This document shows, piece after piece, positions 43,574 to 55,612 of a stretch of 64,000 nt of DNA. The translations under genes and the position numbers were made by a program. The notes beneath the pieces are model-generated. The model ran no database searches and had not been told where the DNA came from. It saw nothing but the letters and a program-made list of their open reading frames with translations. Positions within the stretch are counted from its first letter, which is position 1, and every line of letters begins with the position of its first letter. The stretch is from Chlorops oryzae (Eukaryota; Arthropoda; Insecta; Diptera; Chloropidae): assembly GCA_020466095.1 (NCBI GenBank), contig CM035807.1, forward strand, positions 41,861,725 to 41,925,724, read 5' to 3'.

Positions 43574-44849
43574 ACAGGTTGGCTGATAAGTCCCCGGTCT
43601 AACAAAGAAAAACACATTTTTTTGTCAAAATTCGTTTTTATTATTCAACATTTTCCCTTCAAGAGCGATACAACGATTATAACGACCTTCCAATTTTTTG
43701 ATGACATTTTGGTAATACTCCTTCGGTTTTGCCTCAAAATAGGCGTCAGTTTCGGCGATCACCTCTTCATTGAGCCAAATTTTTTCCCTGCGAGCATCCT
43801 TTTGAGGTCTGAGAACAAGAAAAATCGTGGGGGCCAGATCTGGAAATACGGTGGGTGGGAAGAATTCGAAGCCTAATTCATGAATTTTTGCCATCGTTCT
43901 CAATGACTTGTGGCACGGTGCGTTTTCTTGGTGGGAACAACACTTTTTTCTTTTCATATGTACCGTTTTGCCGCGATTTCGACCTTCAAAACGCTCCAAT
44001 AACGACATATAAAAGTCACTGTTGATGGTTTTTCCCTTCTCAAAAATAATCGAAAAAAATTATTCTGCCCATCTAAAAAACAGAGGCCATTACTTTGCCA
44101 GCGGACTTTTGAGTCTTTCCACGCTTCGGAGACGGTTCACCGATCGCTGTCCATGCCGACTGTCGATTGAAATCAGGAGTGTAGTGATAGAGCCATGTTT
44201 CTCCATTGTCACATATCGACGCAAAAAAACTGGGTGTATTGCGAGTTAACAGCTGCAAACACCGCTCAGAATCATAACACGTTGTTGGTTTTGGTCAAAT
44301 GTGAGCCCGCGCGGCACTCATTTTGCACAGAGCTTTTTCATATCCAAAAATTGATGAATGATATGACCAACACGTTCCTTTGATATCTTTAAGGCCTCTG
44401 CTATCTCGATCAACTTCATTTTTCGGTCATTCAAATCATTTTGTGAATTTTTTTGATGTTTTCGTCGGTAACCACCTCTTTCGGGCGTCCACTGCGTGCA
44501 CTGTCCTCCGTGCTTATTTCACCACGTTTGAATTTTGCATACCAATCAATTATTGTTGATTTTCCTGGGCAGAGTCCGGAAACTCATTATCAAGCCAAGT
44601 TTTTGCTTCCACTGTATTTTTTCCCTTCAGAAAACAGTATTTTATCAAAACACGAAATTCCTTTTTTCCAATTTTTTCACTATAACAAAAGTTGCTTCAA
44701 AAAAGCCGCTCTATCTCACAAACTAATTGACTTACAGACGTCAAATTTTGAAACGAATCATTTGAAGGTTGCCACTATATAAAATAATATGCATTTAATA
44801 CTAGCGGCGCCATCTATGTGTCAGACCGGGGACTTATCAGCCAACCTGT
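43574..44849 (-). mobile_element. mariner element, irritans type
   Basis: The 1276-bp element is flanked by TA (43572-43573 and 44850-44851). Both ends have ACAGGTTGGCTGATAAGTCC, continuing CCGGTCT. This is very close to the ends of Himar-type irritans mariners. Length is normal for the family. Confidence 0.93.
43625..44700 (-). pseudogene. mariner transposase, degenerate
   Basis: Minus-strand frames reproduce the transposase in pieces. Near 44258-44073 there is DNGETWLYHYTPDFNRQSA, and at 44008-43625 HQENAPCHKS followed by FPDLAPTIFLVL. In the last motif the catalytic DLAPxDF pattern is altered (an isoleucine follows T where the family usually has D or S). Several stops and shifts occur in the N-terminal half. 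It cannot make a full protein. Confidence 0.85.
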
Positions 44850-44877
44850 TATGTATGAGTTGAAGTTTGGTATTCTA

Positions 44878-45735
44878 TCCTGTTGACGGATTCATCTGAA
44901 ACCTGGTACACGTCTTTACTTCTGATGACAATACAATTAAATAAAATTTGTTCGCTGCTAAAACCAAGATGGCCGCTGCTACCTTGCCATTTTCATATAT
45001 TTCATCAAATCTAGAAACTCAAATTTTACCCCTTCCTGTTGGCGGATTGATCGAAACTTGGTACACACCTTTAGTTCTGACGACATCTGAAGTTGGTTTA
45101 ACGTGAGTGCCTGTCCGGGGGACCCAAACTCACGGTGCTTAGCACGTAGGCGGTAAGACGACCGCCAACGCCGCCTCAATGAGCCTAAGAGACGAGTCTC
45201 AGAGATTCACCGAAGGCGTTCCCATTTTTGCCTCATCAGTGAGTAGGTCCGAAAAGGCTACCCTGGGTGGAGATACGGTGCTATCCTCACCTCATAATTA
45301 CCACAGCCACCACGAAACTCCCCGTAGGGCCAAACCCAATATCCGGCGGGATGCTAAAACGCATCCCGGGGCTAACCGGATCCCGTGGTAACATGTTATG
45401 TTAAGTTAATGGAATGAAAACAGCTATTACCAGAATAGCTGTAACACCCATGCTTGGTATAGGTCATATGCTAGAACCTGTCACGCCGCACTATGACGAC
45501 GCTACCAAATTATGACCCCATACTCAGTCGGTCTGTTTTGGCCCTCAGTTAGCTAGGGTCCGCGGGGTTGCTAAGCCCGTAAATTATAAAGAATTCCCCT
45601 CGCGGGAAGTTCTGACGACGATGCAATTAAATAAATTCTGTTCCATTCTAAAACCAAGATGACAATACAATTAAGTAAATTCTGGTCGATTCTAAACCCA
45701 ACATAGCCGCCGCAAGCTTGCCATTTTCATACAGT
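44878..45735. repeat. Dispersed repeat with an inserted 523-bp fragment
   Basis: A unit with GGATTGATCGAAACTTGGTA, ACCTTTAGTTCTGACGAC and AAACCAAGATGGCCGC occurs in tandem. Copies are at 44878-45010, then 45035-45084 continuing at 45608-45735. The second copy is interrupted by 45085-45607. AGTTCTGACGAC is duplicated on both sides (45073-45084 and 45608-45619). Confidence 0.65.
45085..45607. mobile_element. Inserted fragment with 12-bp target duplication, unclassified
   Basis: The insert is GC-richer than its surroundings. It includes CGGTGCTTAGCACGTAGGCG and GCTAGGGTCCGCGGGG. The 12-bp duplication suggests insertion by target-primed reverse transcription. No poly(A) tail or protein is visible. 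It may be the 3' end of a non-LTR element or a SINE. Confidence 0.5.
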
Positions 45736-46498
45736 GGCGAGCAAAGGTGGATACATGTTCAACGGTTTTCTCCCTATATATCCGGCGTTAACGAAGATAT
45801 CATTGTGAAATTTTTTGGATGTATATTCTTCGATTATTTGGAAAACAAATCGTGCACAAGCAGATTACAAACTATATGGAAAGGTATAAGTTAATATCGG
45901 AGATGCAGTCTGGATTAAGACAACAACACAGCTGTGAAGCGCTTTTAAATCTGGTCATATCAGAGTGGAAAACAAATATGCAAATGAAGGAGGTTATTGT
46001 AGAAGTATTTTTAGATTTGCAGCGCGCATTTGAAACAATCCATCGAGAAATTATGATGTACAAGTTGCACGAATATGGCATAAGAGGAAAAGAAGCGGAT
46101 TGGTTCCTGAGAGATTTGACTGATAGAACACAAAAAGCGAAGATAAGTGAAGTTATATCAAATGTTAATAATGTAAAATTAGGAACACCACAAAGAGCTA
46201 TTTTAGGGGCTCTACTATTTATTATATATATAAATGATATTGTGACTATCCCAGACCACTCAAAGATATGTTTATTCGCTGACGACACTTTGCTATACGT
46301 ATCAGGAAAATCAGTAAATGAATGTGTATATAAAATTAACCACGATTTAGTGAGAATAAACAAGTATTTCGAAATGAATAAGCTTAAGCTCAATATTAAA
46401 AAAACAAAAGCAATGATAATAAACGGCGACACAGAAATGGCCATAAAAGTAAATAGTGGTATAATTGAAAAAGTAGACAGCCTAAAATACTTAGGAGT

Positions 46499-46744
46499 TG
46501 TAATGAATTGGAAACATGGTGTTAGTCATCTAGTTATAAGCTTGGTTTTACCTGTATTATTATTATAACATAGCCGAGGATCTAGTTATAAGATTAGTTT
46601 TACCTGTATATTTATTATAACATAGCCGAAAATAGGGATCGTTTGGCTTCTTCTAAAACAGCGACCGGTGAGTTAGGACGTCCGAAAAATTAACAGAAAA
46701 GAATCCCGGATATACGACGCCATCGCATATTTAAAATCATTATA
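46499..46744 (+). repeat. 5' LTR of the Mdg3-like element
   Basis: 246 bp, with an internal tandem duplication of about 53 bp around TTTTACCTGTATTATTATTA and ATAACATAGCCGA. Confidence 0.9.
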
Positions 46745-46756
46745 AAACGTCAGAAG

Positions 46757-46774
46757 TGGCGCAACCATGCCCAA
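46757..46774 (+). promoter_or_regulatory. Candidate primer binding site overlapping the gag ATG
   Basis: TGGCGCAACCATGCCCAA starts 12 bases after the LTR. This is further than usual. The gag ATG (46767) lies inside it. The matching tRNA is not identified. Confidence 0.4.
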
Positions 46775-47341
46775 ACTCTCAAAAAACTACTTAATTGAAG
46801 CCTTATCGGCCGCGGGCGTACAATTTCTACCAGACGCCACGCTGTACGATCTTCGCTACTTATACGAAAAGCATTTAAAGAGCTATGACGCTGACGATGC
46901 TTCCGACATAAACGCGAACCCAATCCTTCACAAAACGACAAGGATGAGCATGAGGAAACCACGGATGAAATACATGAATCCAACAGAGGCCTTATGGAAT
47001 TAGCCGAGAAAACCGAAGCAACCGAAGCCATGACCGAAGTTAATGCCGCCAACGCCAATTGTTCCACCGAAGCCAATAAGACTGGAGACACAAATCTTAG
47101 TCATACCCGAAGCCATCAGGAAATTATTCCAACAACACAAAGACCTGCTGTAACCGATGCCAAAACCGCAGTATCACATGAACGTGCCGCAGTATCACAT
47201 GAACGTGCCGCATCCCAAGGTAACATGTTGCCAACATACATGTACAATGACGACATGGAGCTGTCGATGCTAGATCGGGAAGTAGAGATTCTCCGGAAAA
47301 AACGAGAAATCCAAATGCTCCAAAATGAGATCGGCAGCTAA
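46767..47341 (+). pseudogene. Gag N-terminal part of the Mdg3-like element, frameshifted
   Basis: From ATG 46767 a SAP-like helix pair is encoded (LSKNYLIEALSAAGVQF, then LRYLYEKHLKS). A frameshift between about 46890 and 46950 moves the reading into the frame of 46994-47341, which is acidic and then helical. A 21-bp unit encoding AVSHERA is duplicated at about 47168-47209. A TAA at 47339-47341 ends this part in the same frame as the downstream ORF. Confidence 0.7.
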
Positions 47342-47377
47342 CACGAGCGCAAATTCGACTTCAATTCAATAGAGTCT

Positions 47378-50300
47378 ATGGTGAATGCTTTCAGTGGCGA
47401 CGATGCATGTGACGTCCGTAAATGGGTGTCCGATTTGGAGGAAGTCTTCGAAATTTACGACTGCACTGAACGTGACAAATTTATTACTATGCGGCATTTG
47501 CTATCTGGCACGGCAAAACTTTTCTTGCGGACAACTTCAGCGCGTACCTACCAGGAACTTAGGCGAGCAATCTTGGAGGAGTTCGGTAGCAGCCGTTCCA
47601 TTGTCGACATCCTTAATTTATTGAAGACACGCACCATAAAGCAAACTGAGACGGTTAAACATTACATTATTGCTATGCAAGAGATCGCATCGCACGCTGA
47701 TATCCCGGAAGCAACGCTGCTCGACTATATCATAGATGGCATCAACGACCGCAGCAGCAACATCGCCGTTCTTCTAGGAGCACGAACATTAAAGGACCTT
47801 AAGTCGCTGACCGAACGCTACGAGAAGATGCGCAACAAATCTAACGCGCAGAAGTCAACAAACCAAAAACCTCCGGCCGCTAGTAGTCCGGCGACGCGCG
47901 CCGCTGTTCAACAAAAACCTGAAGAACAGCCAGACACTACCGTACGCTGTTACAACTGCTCAAAGTATGGGCACTATCAGAGCGCTTGTCCGTTTCCATT
48001 ACGCCCACCAAACTCATGCTTCAAATGCCACGAAGTCGGCCATTTCCATCGGGACTGTCCGCGGAAAGCAAGACCTACTGCTGCTGTAGAAGAGGCTGAG
48101 AAAGCAAATATCAATCAAGGGAACTGGGGAACACCGGAGGAAGCCAAAATTCAACGCATCAAGTCGTACGAAGAGGTGAGTGTTTCTTTCGTTCTGAGAA
48201 ATAAGTGCACAGGGTTTTCTAAAACAATGTCTCTATTTGATTCTGGCAGCACGCGAAGTTTTGTTAAACGGTCAGTTGTACCACTTAGTTCGCGTCTTTC
48301 CCCCATGAAAACACAAACGTCATTTATCGGAATGGGTCGGAAAAAACTAAATTCGTTCGGCGAAGTAAAATGTAACGTCAATTTTAAGAATAAAATAGTA
48401 CAACACAACTTTATTGTGTTACCTGATGACGAAACTGTGGTGCCTTTCCTAATCGGAACTGATCTCCTTTATAAATTTAATATTTTCTTGTGTGAAATAA
48501 AAAAAGTTTATGACCGAAAAAAATTAAACGAAATAAAAACTGAAACGAAGTTCTTCAAACTGCCAGAGCAAATGAACAGTGCACTTATGTCTTTCCAGTT
48601 GTTGAAGAATCCAACACCTTTAGAATTTAAAACAGTCAGTCCAGTGAAAATAATTAAAGAAGATGGGAATGAAGTAGAGACAGAAGCTATTAACTCCTTT
48701 AAAAATTTTGAGCCAAAATATCTGCGGTATGGTGATAAAGAAGTTGGTGATGGATCATATGATGTAGTCTCCACTGAGTTCACACTAGCAGGGGCGTGCG
48801 CCGCGAACGGAAATATTTTATGTGATGAACCTGACCTTGATGTTTCTTTAAAAGATAGACATGAAGAGCCTGATTGTGTGTTAGATGTTGTTGAGCTTCA
48901 GAACGAAAACGAGATGGTAAATTTTCTTGATTTGAAATCGTTAGTATCCGCGGCCTGTACAGTTGAAGCACCTTCTGAGTTAACTTTGAGTAGCAATCTG
49001 CGAAGCGAAGAATTCCTCAGCCTGAAGAAAGTATTTGATGATAATTACGCCAATACTAAAGTAGAACCCAAACCAACAGACTACCGCATGCAAATACGAT
49101 TGACAAATGATGTACCGATCCGCTGCGCTCCGCGTCGGTTATCATTTTATGAGCGGTCAGAAGTACAGAAAATGGTAGAAATATTGATGAGTCAAGGCTA
49201 TGTCCAGCCGAGCAATTCTCCGTACGCTTCTGCAGTCGTCCTAGTAAAAAAGAAAAACGGTGAATATAGGTTGTGTGTCGATTTTCGTGCACTGAATAAA
49301 CTTACTATAAAAGACAACTTTCCGTTGCCGCTAATTGACGATTGTTTGGAATATTTCGCAAATAAAGAGATATTTAGTACACTCGATTTAAAGAATGGCT
49401 TCCACCATATTGTAATGCATGAAGACTCAATACAATATACTTCTTTTGTGACGCCGTTCGGTCAATTCGAATATAAACGCATGCCGTTTGGTTTGAAAAA
49501 CGCCCCTGCCGTGTTTCAAAGATTCATTTATCTGACGCTAAAACCCCTTGTAGATGAAAGGTTAATAGTCGTTTATTTAGACGACATTTGCATAGCTACG
49601 AAAACTTTGGAAGACCATTTAAAAGTCTTATCCAAGGTACTTCAGTTGTTAAGGAAGGCCGGTTTGGAGCTCAACTTGAAGAAATGTCGGCTGGGATTCC
49701 GTGAACTTGATTATTTAGGATATCGTGTCAGTAAGAAAGGAATTAAACCTAATCAGACGCATGTCGAAGCAATTAGTGCTTACCCCGTGCCTGGCAGTAT
49801 AAAAGACGTCCAGCGCGCCATAGGGCTTTTCTCTTATTTCAGAAGGTTTGTGCCGAATTTTTCCAGGATAGCGAGGCCACTTACAAGTTTGCTAAAGAAA
49901 GGAGTCAATTTTGATTGGACTCAAGATTGCAGCGTTGCCTTCACGCAGTTAAAGAATAGTTTGGTCCAAGCACCTATATTAGCCATATACGACCCAAAAA
50001 GAGAGATCGAGCTCCATTGTGACGCCAGCACCTACGGTTTCGGAGCAGCACTTATGCAAAGGCAAGACGACCGACAGTTCCACCCTGTTGCCTATTACTC
50101 CCGTGTAACGTCGGACAGTGAAGCAAAGTTGATAAGTTTTGAATTAGAGACACTAGCCGTCATACATGCCCTAGAGCGGTTCCATACATTTCTTGATCGT
50201 ATACCGTTCACGATTGTAACCGATTGTGAAGCACTCTCACAAACGTTAAGTAAGAAAGATGTAAATCCTCGCATAGCAAAGTGGGCTTTAAGGTTAGAGA

Positions 50301-51706
50301 ACTACGACTACAAAATCCAGCATAGGTCAAGCGAACGGATGGCCCACGTAGACGCATTGAGTAGGGTGAATATGACGGCCGCAGTCGCAACTGAGGATAT
50401 TGACTTAATTATACAGGTTTCGCAAGCGCGAGATGTGGAGATAGAAAAACTTAGGCGACGGTTGGAACAGGAGGAAGTGGAGGGTTATGCGTTAGAAAAT
50501 GGCCTTGTATTCCGCATAGATCAAAATAATCGGAAGCAACTATTAGTGCCCAAGTGTCTGGAGGACAACATCATGCGACAAACGCATGAGTCGTGTGGCC
50601 ATTTAGGGATTACGAAGTGCGCAAGCCACATAAGTAAGCATTATTGGTTCCCGAATATGCGTGACAAACTTAATGACTTTATACAGAATTGCCTTAAGTG
50701 TATATATTATTCCGGCGTCAAGAATAGGAACGAAAGAAATCTATACAACCTTCCGAAAGCACCCAGACCATTTGACACTCTGCATGTTGATCATTTCGGC
50801 CCGCTTCCGTCGACTCAGTCCCGCCACAAATATATATTTGCTGTTATAGATTCATTCACCAAGTTTGTTAAGCTGTACGCCGTGAATACCCCGGGGAGCA
50901 GGGAGGTCTGCGAAGCATTGTCCAAGTACTTTTCATATTATAGTCGACCCCGCAGGATAGTCAGTGACCGGGGCACTTGTTTCACGTCCTAAGAATACAA
51001 AACCTTTTTAGAAGAAAGGAATATCGGTCAGGTCAAAGTCTCAGTGGCGTCGCCACAGTCAAATGGGCAAATCGAAAGGGTAAACCGCGTCTTGAAAGGT
51101 ATGCTGGCCAAGCTGACGAATTCGGCCAATCACGCCGACTGGCGCAAGAAGTTGGAGGAAGTAGAGTATGCCATCAATAATACCGACCACTCATCCACTA
51201 AAATATCCCCGAGTAAACTTTTGTTTGGAGTCAGCCAAAGGGGCCAGGTGATAGATGAACTGGCTGAATACCTAGATGAAACGTACGGTCAGAATCCTGA
51301 GGGAGGTCTAGAAAATCTAAGGGAAAAAGCTGCAGGTGCTCTTAATCAGACACAGGGGCGCAATGCGACCTATTTCCTTCGACGACACGCCCCTGCTAGG
51401 GAATTTGAGGTTGGTGACTTTGTCGTCGTTAAAAATGTTGACACAACAGCTGGTGTAAACAAAAAGTTCCTTCCGAAGTACCGAGGTCCTTATGTTATAA
51501 AAGACAAATTAAATAATGACCGGTACGTCATAGAAGACATTGAAAATTTCCAGGTAACTCAATTGCCATACCACGGTATTATGGACTCAAGTAGACTACG
51601 TAAATGGGTAACTCAGGGTGAGGTGTTGGAGGATGAACGGTTGGAGAACGAGGGAAGCACTGACCAATCGAGGTCGATTGAATTGTCAAGAGGGCCGAGT
51701 TTGTAA
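47378..51706 (+). pseudogene. Gag-pol of the Mdg3-like element with one in-frame stop
   Basis: The frame is open from 47378 to a TAA at 50990-50992 and stays open to 51706. Domains in order are: capsid, two zinc knuckles (CYNCSKYGHYQSAC, CFKCHEVGHFHRDC), aspartic protease with LFDSGSTRSF, reverse transcriptase with the catalytic VYLDDICIA, RNase H with CDASTYGFGAAL, integrase HHCC finger (SCGHLGITK, NCLKCIY), and the catalytic core with VDHFGPL, SDRGTCF and NGQIERVNR. A C-terminal GPY-type region (KYRGPYVIKD) follows. The stop lies between the second aspartate and the glutamate of the integrase, so a product would be truncated. Confidence 0.9.
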
Positions 51707-51947
51707 TGAATTGGAAACATGGTGTTAGTCATCTAGTTATAAGCTTGGTTTTACCTGTATTATTATTATAACATAGCCGAGGATCTAGTTATAAGATTAG
51801 TTTTACCTGTATATTTATTATAACATAGCCGAAAATAGGGATCGTTTGGCTTCTTCTAAAACAGCGACCGGTGAGTTAGGACGTCCGAAAAATTAACAGA
51901 AAAGAATCCCGGATATACGACGCCATCGCATCTTTAAAATCATTATA
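51702..51947 (+). repeat. 3' LTR of the Mdg3-like element
   Basis: 246 bp, matching the 5' LTR except for CATCTTTAAAA in place of CATATTTAAAA near the right end. Confidence 0.9.
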
Positions 51948-52712
51948 GAGTATACATTGATAGAAAACTTAAATTTGATGTACATATGGATCATACGTGT
52001 AAAAAAATAGCGAAAAAGCTTGGATTTTTAGAAGAATAAGAAGCAAATTAGATCTCCAAGTTCAATAAATATTTATAACACGATGATTAGGCCGCATTTC
52101 GAATACTGTTCAACAATTTTATATCTAGGGTCGAACCAAATGATAATAAGATTGCAAAGATTGCAAAATAAGGCAATGAGATGCATCTTAAGGTGCCAAA
52201 GTTTAGCCTCTTCTGTGTGTATGTTAAGCTGTTTAGATTGGTTGTCCATAAAACAAAAAGTTATATCTAATGTAATGTCATTTATTTTTAAAATAAGAAA
52301 TAATTTACTGCCAAATTACTTAAATCGGCAGTTAATTAGTGTTGCGAGAGTTCAGCCATATAATTAAAGAAATAACCAAAATTTTAGAGTACCAAATTAT
52401 TTATCGAGTACGAGTCAGAATAGCCTTTTTTATAAACGAATATCTTTTTATAATAACACTTAAAATGGAAAATAATATTAATAAATTTAAAAAGTTTATG
52501 CACTTATTTAAGGAGCAATGCCATTTAGATAACCTAAGAGTAAAGAAAAATTAAATGTTTTATTTAAAAATAGCCACAATCGGGCTAAATAAATGAATGA
52601 ATTAAAAAAATAAATAAATAGGCAGACGAAAATAGCGTTAAGGTTGTAAGAAAAGAGAGAGCACAAAACTTGGTCTAAGACCCACATGTATCCACTTTTG
52701 TTCGTTTTTCAA

Positions 52713-53160
52713 AATTTACTAATGATTTAGATAAAATAGGTAGTGAGTGAGATAAATTATGAATTTTAATAGATGGTTTATTGGGGTTGTGGTCAAAAAC
52801 TCCAGAAAATATATTTTATATCTTTCCAATAATGTCATGGCTGTTGAGGCATTCCATAATATCAGGTTTAAGTATTTTTATAAGAATTAAAAAAAATTAA
52901 TAACTATAAAAATTAAACAAGTGTAATCGCCCGATAGCAGATGAAATAAGAACGCACAATTTAGGCTATTCGATATCATTTTAATTCAAGTGATATTAAG
53001 CGACTGACTAGTTACAAAGAATGAATGTGTTGGTTGAGTATCTAATACAGGTTTTATCACAAATAGTGGTTGATTGTATTACATATGTTTCTATACTAAT
53101 CGGGTGTTTACACAAGTATAAAACGCTGTTAACATTCGGCCATCCGATATTCTAATCGCC
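52713..53160. other. AT-rich interval, possible 3' LTR of the minus-strand gypsy element
   Basis: It lies just downstream (minus strand) of the integrase ORF, where an LTR would be expected. I could not identify LTR ends or a second copy. Confidence 0.3.
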
Positions 53161-53165
53161 CTCGA

Positions 53166-54278
53166 TTAGTTGTCGGCTTTAGCGACAAACTTGGATTGTA
53201 ACCGTTTGCTTTTTCTTGGCTTATCTTCGTCAGTTGAATCTGATGATTCTTCTGTTTGTATGGCATTTGTATCTGAAAGTAAATTAGATTCTGATTTATG
53301 AAATACTTTTACCAAATCTTCCCTTTTTGGATCTTCATCTTCTGGTTGTTGCATCTCCTCTTCGGGTTCGACAAAGCGTTTTATTTGGTCTACTGCAAAA
53401 ATTCTGTTGTAGCTCTTGGATGTTCGTTGGATATTGGGAATATCCGACACTAGGTATCGATTGCTTGGCAAAACTTCAGTGATGAGATAAGGTCCCTTGT
53501 AATGGGGTAAGAGCTTTGTTGATTCACCTGGTGATGGTACTGTTGTTCGCTTGATGAACACTATGTCGCCTGGCATAAAATTCTCTGCTTTTGATCTCTT
53601 CCAGTCGAAATTGAATTTCTGATTTTGCAGATCCTTCACCAAATTGTCGATTGCTTGTTGTCGTGCTGCATCTATGTTCGGTTTAATTTCTTCAGCTGAA
53701 TCTTTTATTCCGTCTTCTAGTGTGATTCCAAATCTGTTTCGCGTGTCGAAGTTAAGCAGCAATTTTGAAGGCGTAGTCTTAATGGCACGGTGGTATGTAT
53801 TATTAAGACTATATTGTGCAGCTCCTATCCACCTGTCCCAGTCTCTGTTGTTACGTTCTCTGCCCATGGTGGATAACATAGGTGTTATGCTTCGGCTTAG
53901 CCGCTCATCTTGACCATTTGCTCTTGGTGTTGCCGTTGCGTTCTTGATATGTATTATGTTGCGTTGTTTACAAAAAATTTCAAAATGTTGACCAGTAAAT
54001 GCTATTCCTTGATCGGAAATTATGCGTCTCGGTGCTCCAAATAAGCATATTATCTCTTCCAGTGTTTGGACCGTTGTATTCGATTTTGTGTTTCTGACGG
54101 CTTTCAGAATGCAATATTTTTTAAAGCCATCCACCGCAGCTAACACGTACATATTGCCCTTGGTACTTCTCGTAAAAGGTCCCATATGGTCCATATGGAT
54201 GGTGTGAAAAGGGATTCTGATTTTATCTATCGCGTGCAGCATTCCTGGTTTCTTCCCTCCGGGTTGTTTGTGGTACAA
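53166..54278 (-). pseudogene. Integrase and C-terminal region of a gypsy-type element
   Basis: A long open frame (370 residues) begins inside the integrase finger region and covers the catalytic core: MDHMGPFTRS, ISDQGIAFTG and a candidate glutamate in NGQDERLSR. The C-terminus has LLPHYKGPYLITEV and then an acidic and basic tail. The N-terminal HHCC histidines are not in this frame. The protein resembles CsRn1-type gypsy integrases in wording, but this is from memory. Confidence 0.75.
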
Positions 54279-54330
54279 ACATTCCGCACAGCCGCCGATA
54301 TAGTTCTTAACAACTTTTCATTCTGGGGAA

Positions 54331-55603
54331 CTAGTACAGTTCCCTCAGTTTTAGCACTGTTTTTCTCAAAGCGATGTGTGCTAATCCATCATAATAGCTT
54401 TGAACTAAATTCCACTTCGCTTTATCAGGAACGTAAAATTTGTCTGCATCTGTCATCTTTCGATACACCTCTTCGTCTTTCAAAATGAATGAGTCTCGAA
54501 TTTTCCTATCGTAGTCATCAAGTTGAGAGGTCTTCTTGAGTGAGTCCACTATTTGCTTGACTTTTGGGTCGCTCCGTTGTAAGATTGAAATCCAGTCATC
54601 TCGCTAAAAGTTGTGTATAAAATCGCTTCATCTGCCACCGTATTTGCATTTTGGCCTAATTCAATCGGATTTCGGCTAAGTGAGTCCACATGCTTCATTT
54701 TCTCTCCAGATCGGTGTAAAATTTCAAATTGAAAATCTTGGAGTCGAAGCCACCATCTTCCAATGCGAGGAATAATGTGTCGCTTTAAAATAGCATTCCT
54801 CACGGCATCACAATCGGTGACGACAGTAAATTCTATTCCGATTAAATACACTCTGAATTTCTCCAACGGCCATACAACTGCCAATGCCTCCAATTCCGTT
54901 GAGTGGTATCTAGATTCCTCCGGTGTTGTTTGTCTGCTTCGCTCAGTAAGTTTCTTTTTGATCGTCTCAAACGCTTATTGGGTATCTTCATTCCATGTCC
55001 ATTCTTCGTGTTTCCTCGTGAGTTGTGTTAATGGTTTTGCCAATACTGCAAAATTTTTGACAAACTGCCTGAAGTAGCTCTGTAGGCCCATAAATTGTCT
55101 TACTTTATGTACTTTGATTGGAACAGGAAAATTGATGACGCTGTTAATCTTTGCTGCTGATGGTCTTACTGTACAATTTTCAATCTCGTATCCAAGATAG
55201 TCAATTTTACTCATTAAGAACTGACATATTGCTACATTTAGAGTAAGATTCGCGCTTTTAAGGACACTCAAAGTTTGCTTTAAATTTTCGATCGCTCTTC
55301 GTTTTCGCCATTTACCAAAATGTCATCGAAGTATGCTAAGGCAATAGTGAAACGCAGTGGCCCTAAAATCTTGTTAATCATATGCTTACGGTCAATATTA
55401 TCTGTAACTGACGGCAAAGGGTACTGAATTTTCTTCGTTATTTTATTGACTGCTCTATAGTCAATGCAAATTCTCTTCTCGCCATTTTTCTTGCTTAATA
55501 TGACGATTGGGCTGGCATAGTCAGATTTTGACTCGCAAATAATACCTGCTTGCTTCATTTTATCGATTAAGTTTCTCACGAATTCACGCTCCGCATGACT
55601 CAA
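54331..55603 (-). pseudogene. Reverse transcriptase and RNase H remnant of the gypsy-type element
   Basis: Minus-strand frames in order: 55603-55280 with ASPIVILSKKNGEKRICIDY and then FDDILV, 55271-54975 with DYLGYEI and RQFMGLQSYFRQF, 54893-54549 with FTVVTDCDAVRNAI and HVDSLSRNP, and 54549-54331. In the first piece the conserved middle of the palm is missing between LPSVTDNIDR and INKILGPLRF. The catalytic YFDD is present. Frameshifts separate the pieces. Confidence 0.8.
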
Positions 55604-55612
55604 TCAGTATGG

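Larger units (their letters stand above)
46499..51947 (+). mobile_element. Mdg3-like Ty3/gypsy LTR retrotransposon, young
   Basis: The 5449-bp element has two 246-bp LTRs (46499-46744 and 51702-51947) with one visible difference. GAGT is duplicated at 46495-46498 and 51948-51951. LTRs start TGTAATG and end CATTATA. Gag and pol are in one frame. Size, short LTRs and frame layout resemble the Mdg3/Blastopia group as I remember it. Confidence 0.88.
45815..52620 (+). pseudogene. LINE reverse transcriptase, 5'-truncated and split by an LTR element
   Basis: The first part, 45819-46498, encodes the RT palm with FLDLQRAFETIH, LGTPQRAILGALLF and the catalytic FADDTLLYV, up to LKYLGV. The second part resumes at 51952 with IDRKLKFDVHMDHTCKK, then IRPHFEYCSTILYLGSNQ (52083-52367). 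Its 3' end has an AATAAATGAATG-like tail near 52585-52620. The N-terminus and endonuclease are missing. Frame errors occur in both halves. The clade (Jockey or CR1 group) is not resolved. Confidence 0.75.
45732..52712. mobile_element. Tc1-like inverted ends around a LINE and an LTR element
   Basis: CAGTGGCGAGCAAAGGTGGA, continuing TACATG, at 45732 has an inverted counterpart at about 52688-52712 (CATGTATCCACTTTTGTTCG). TA precedes the left end. The right end is decayed beyond this core, so the assignment is tentative. Everything between is later insertions. Confidence 0.45.
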
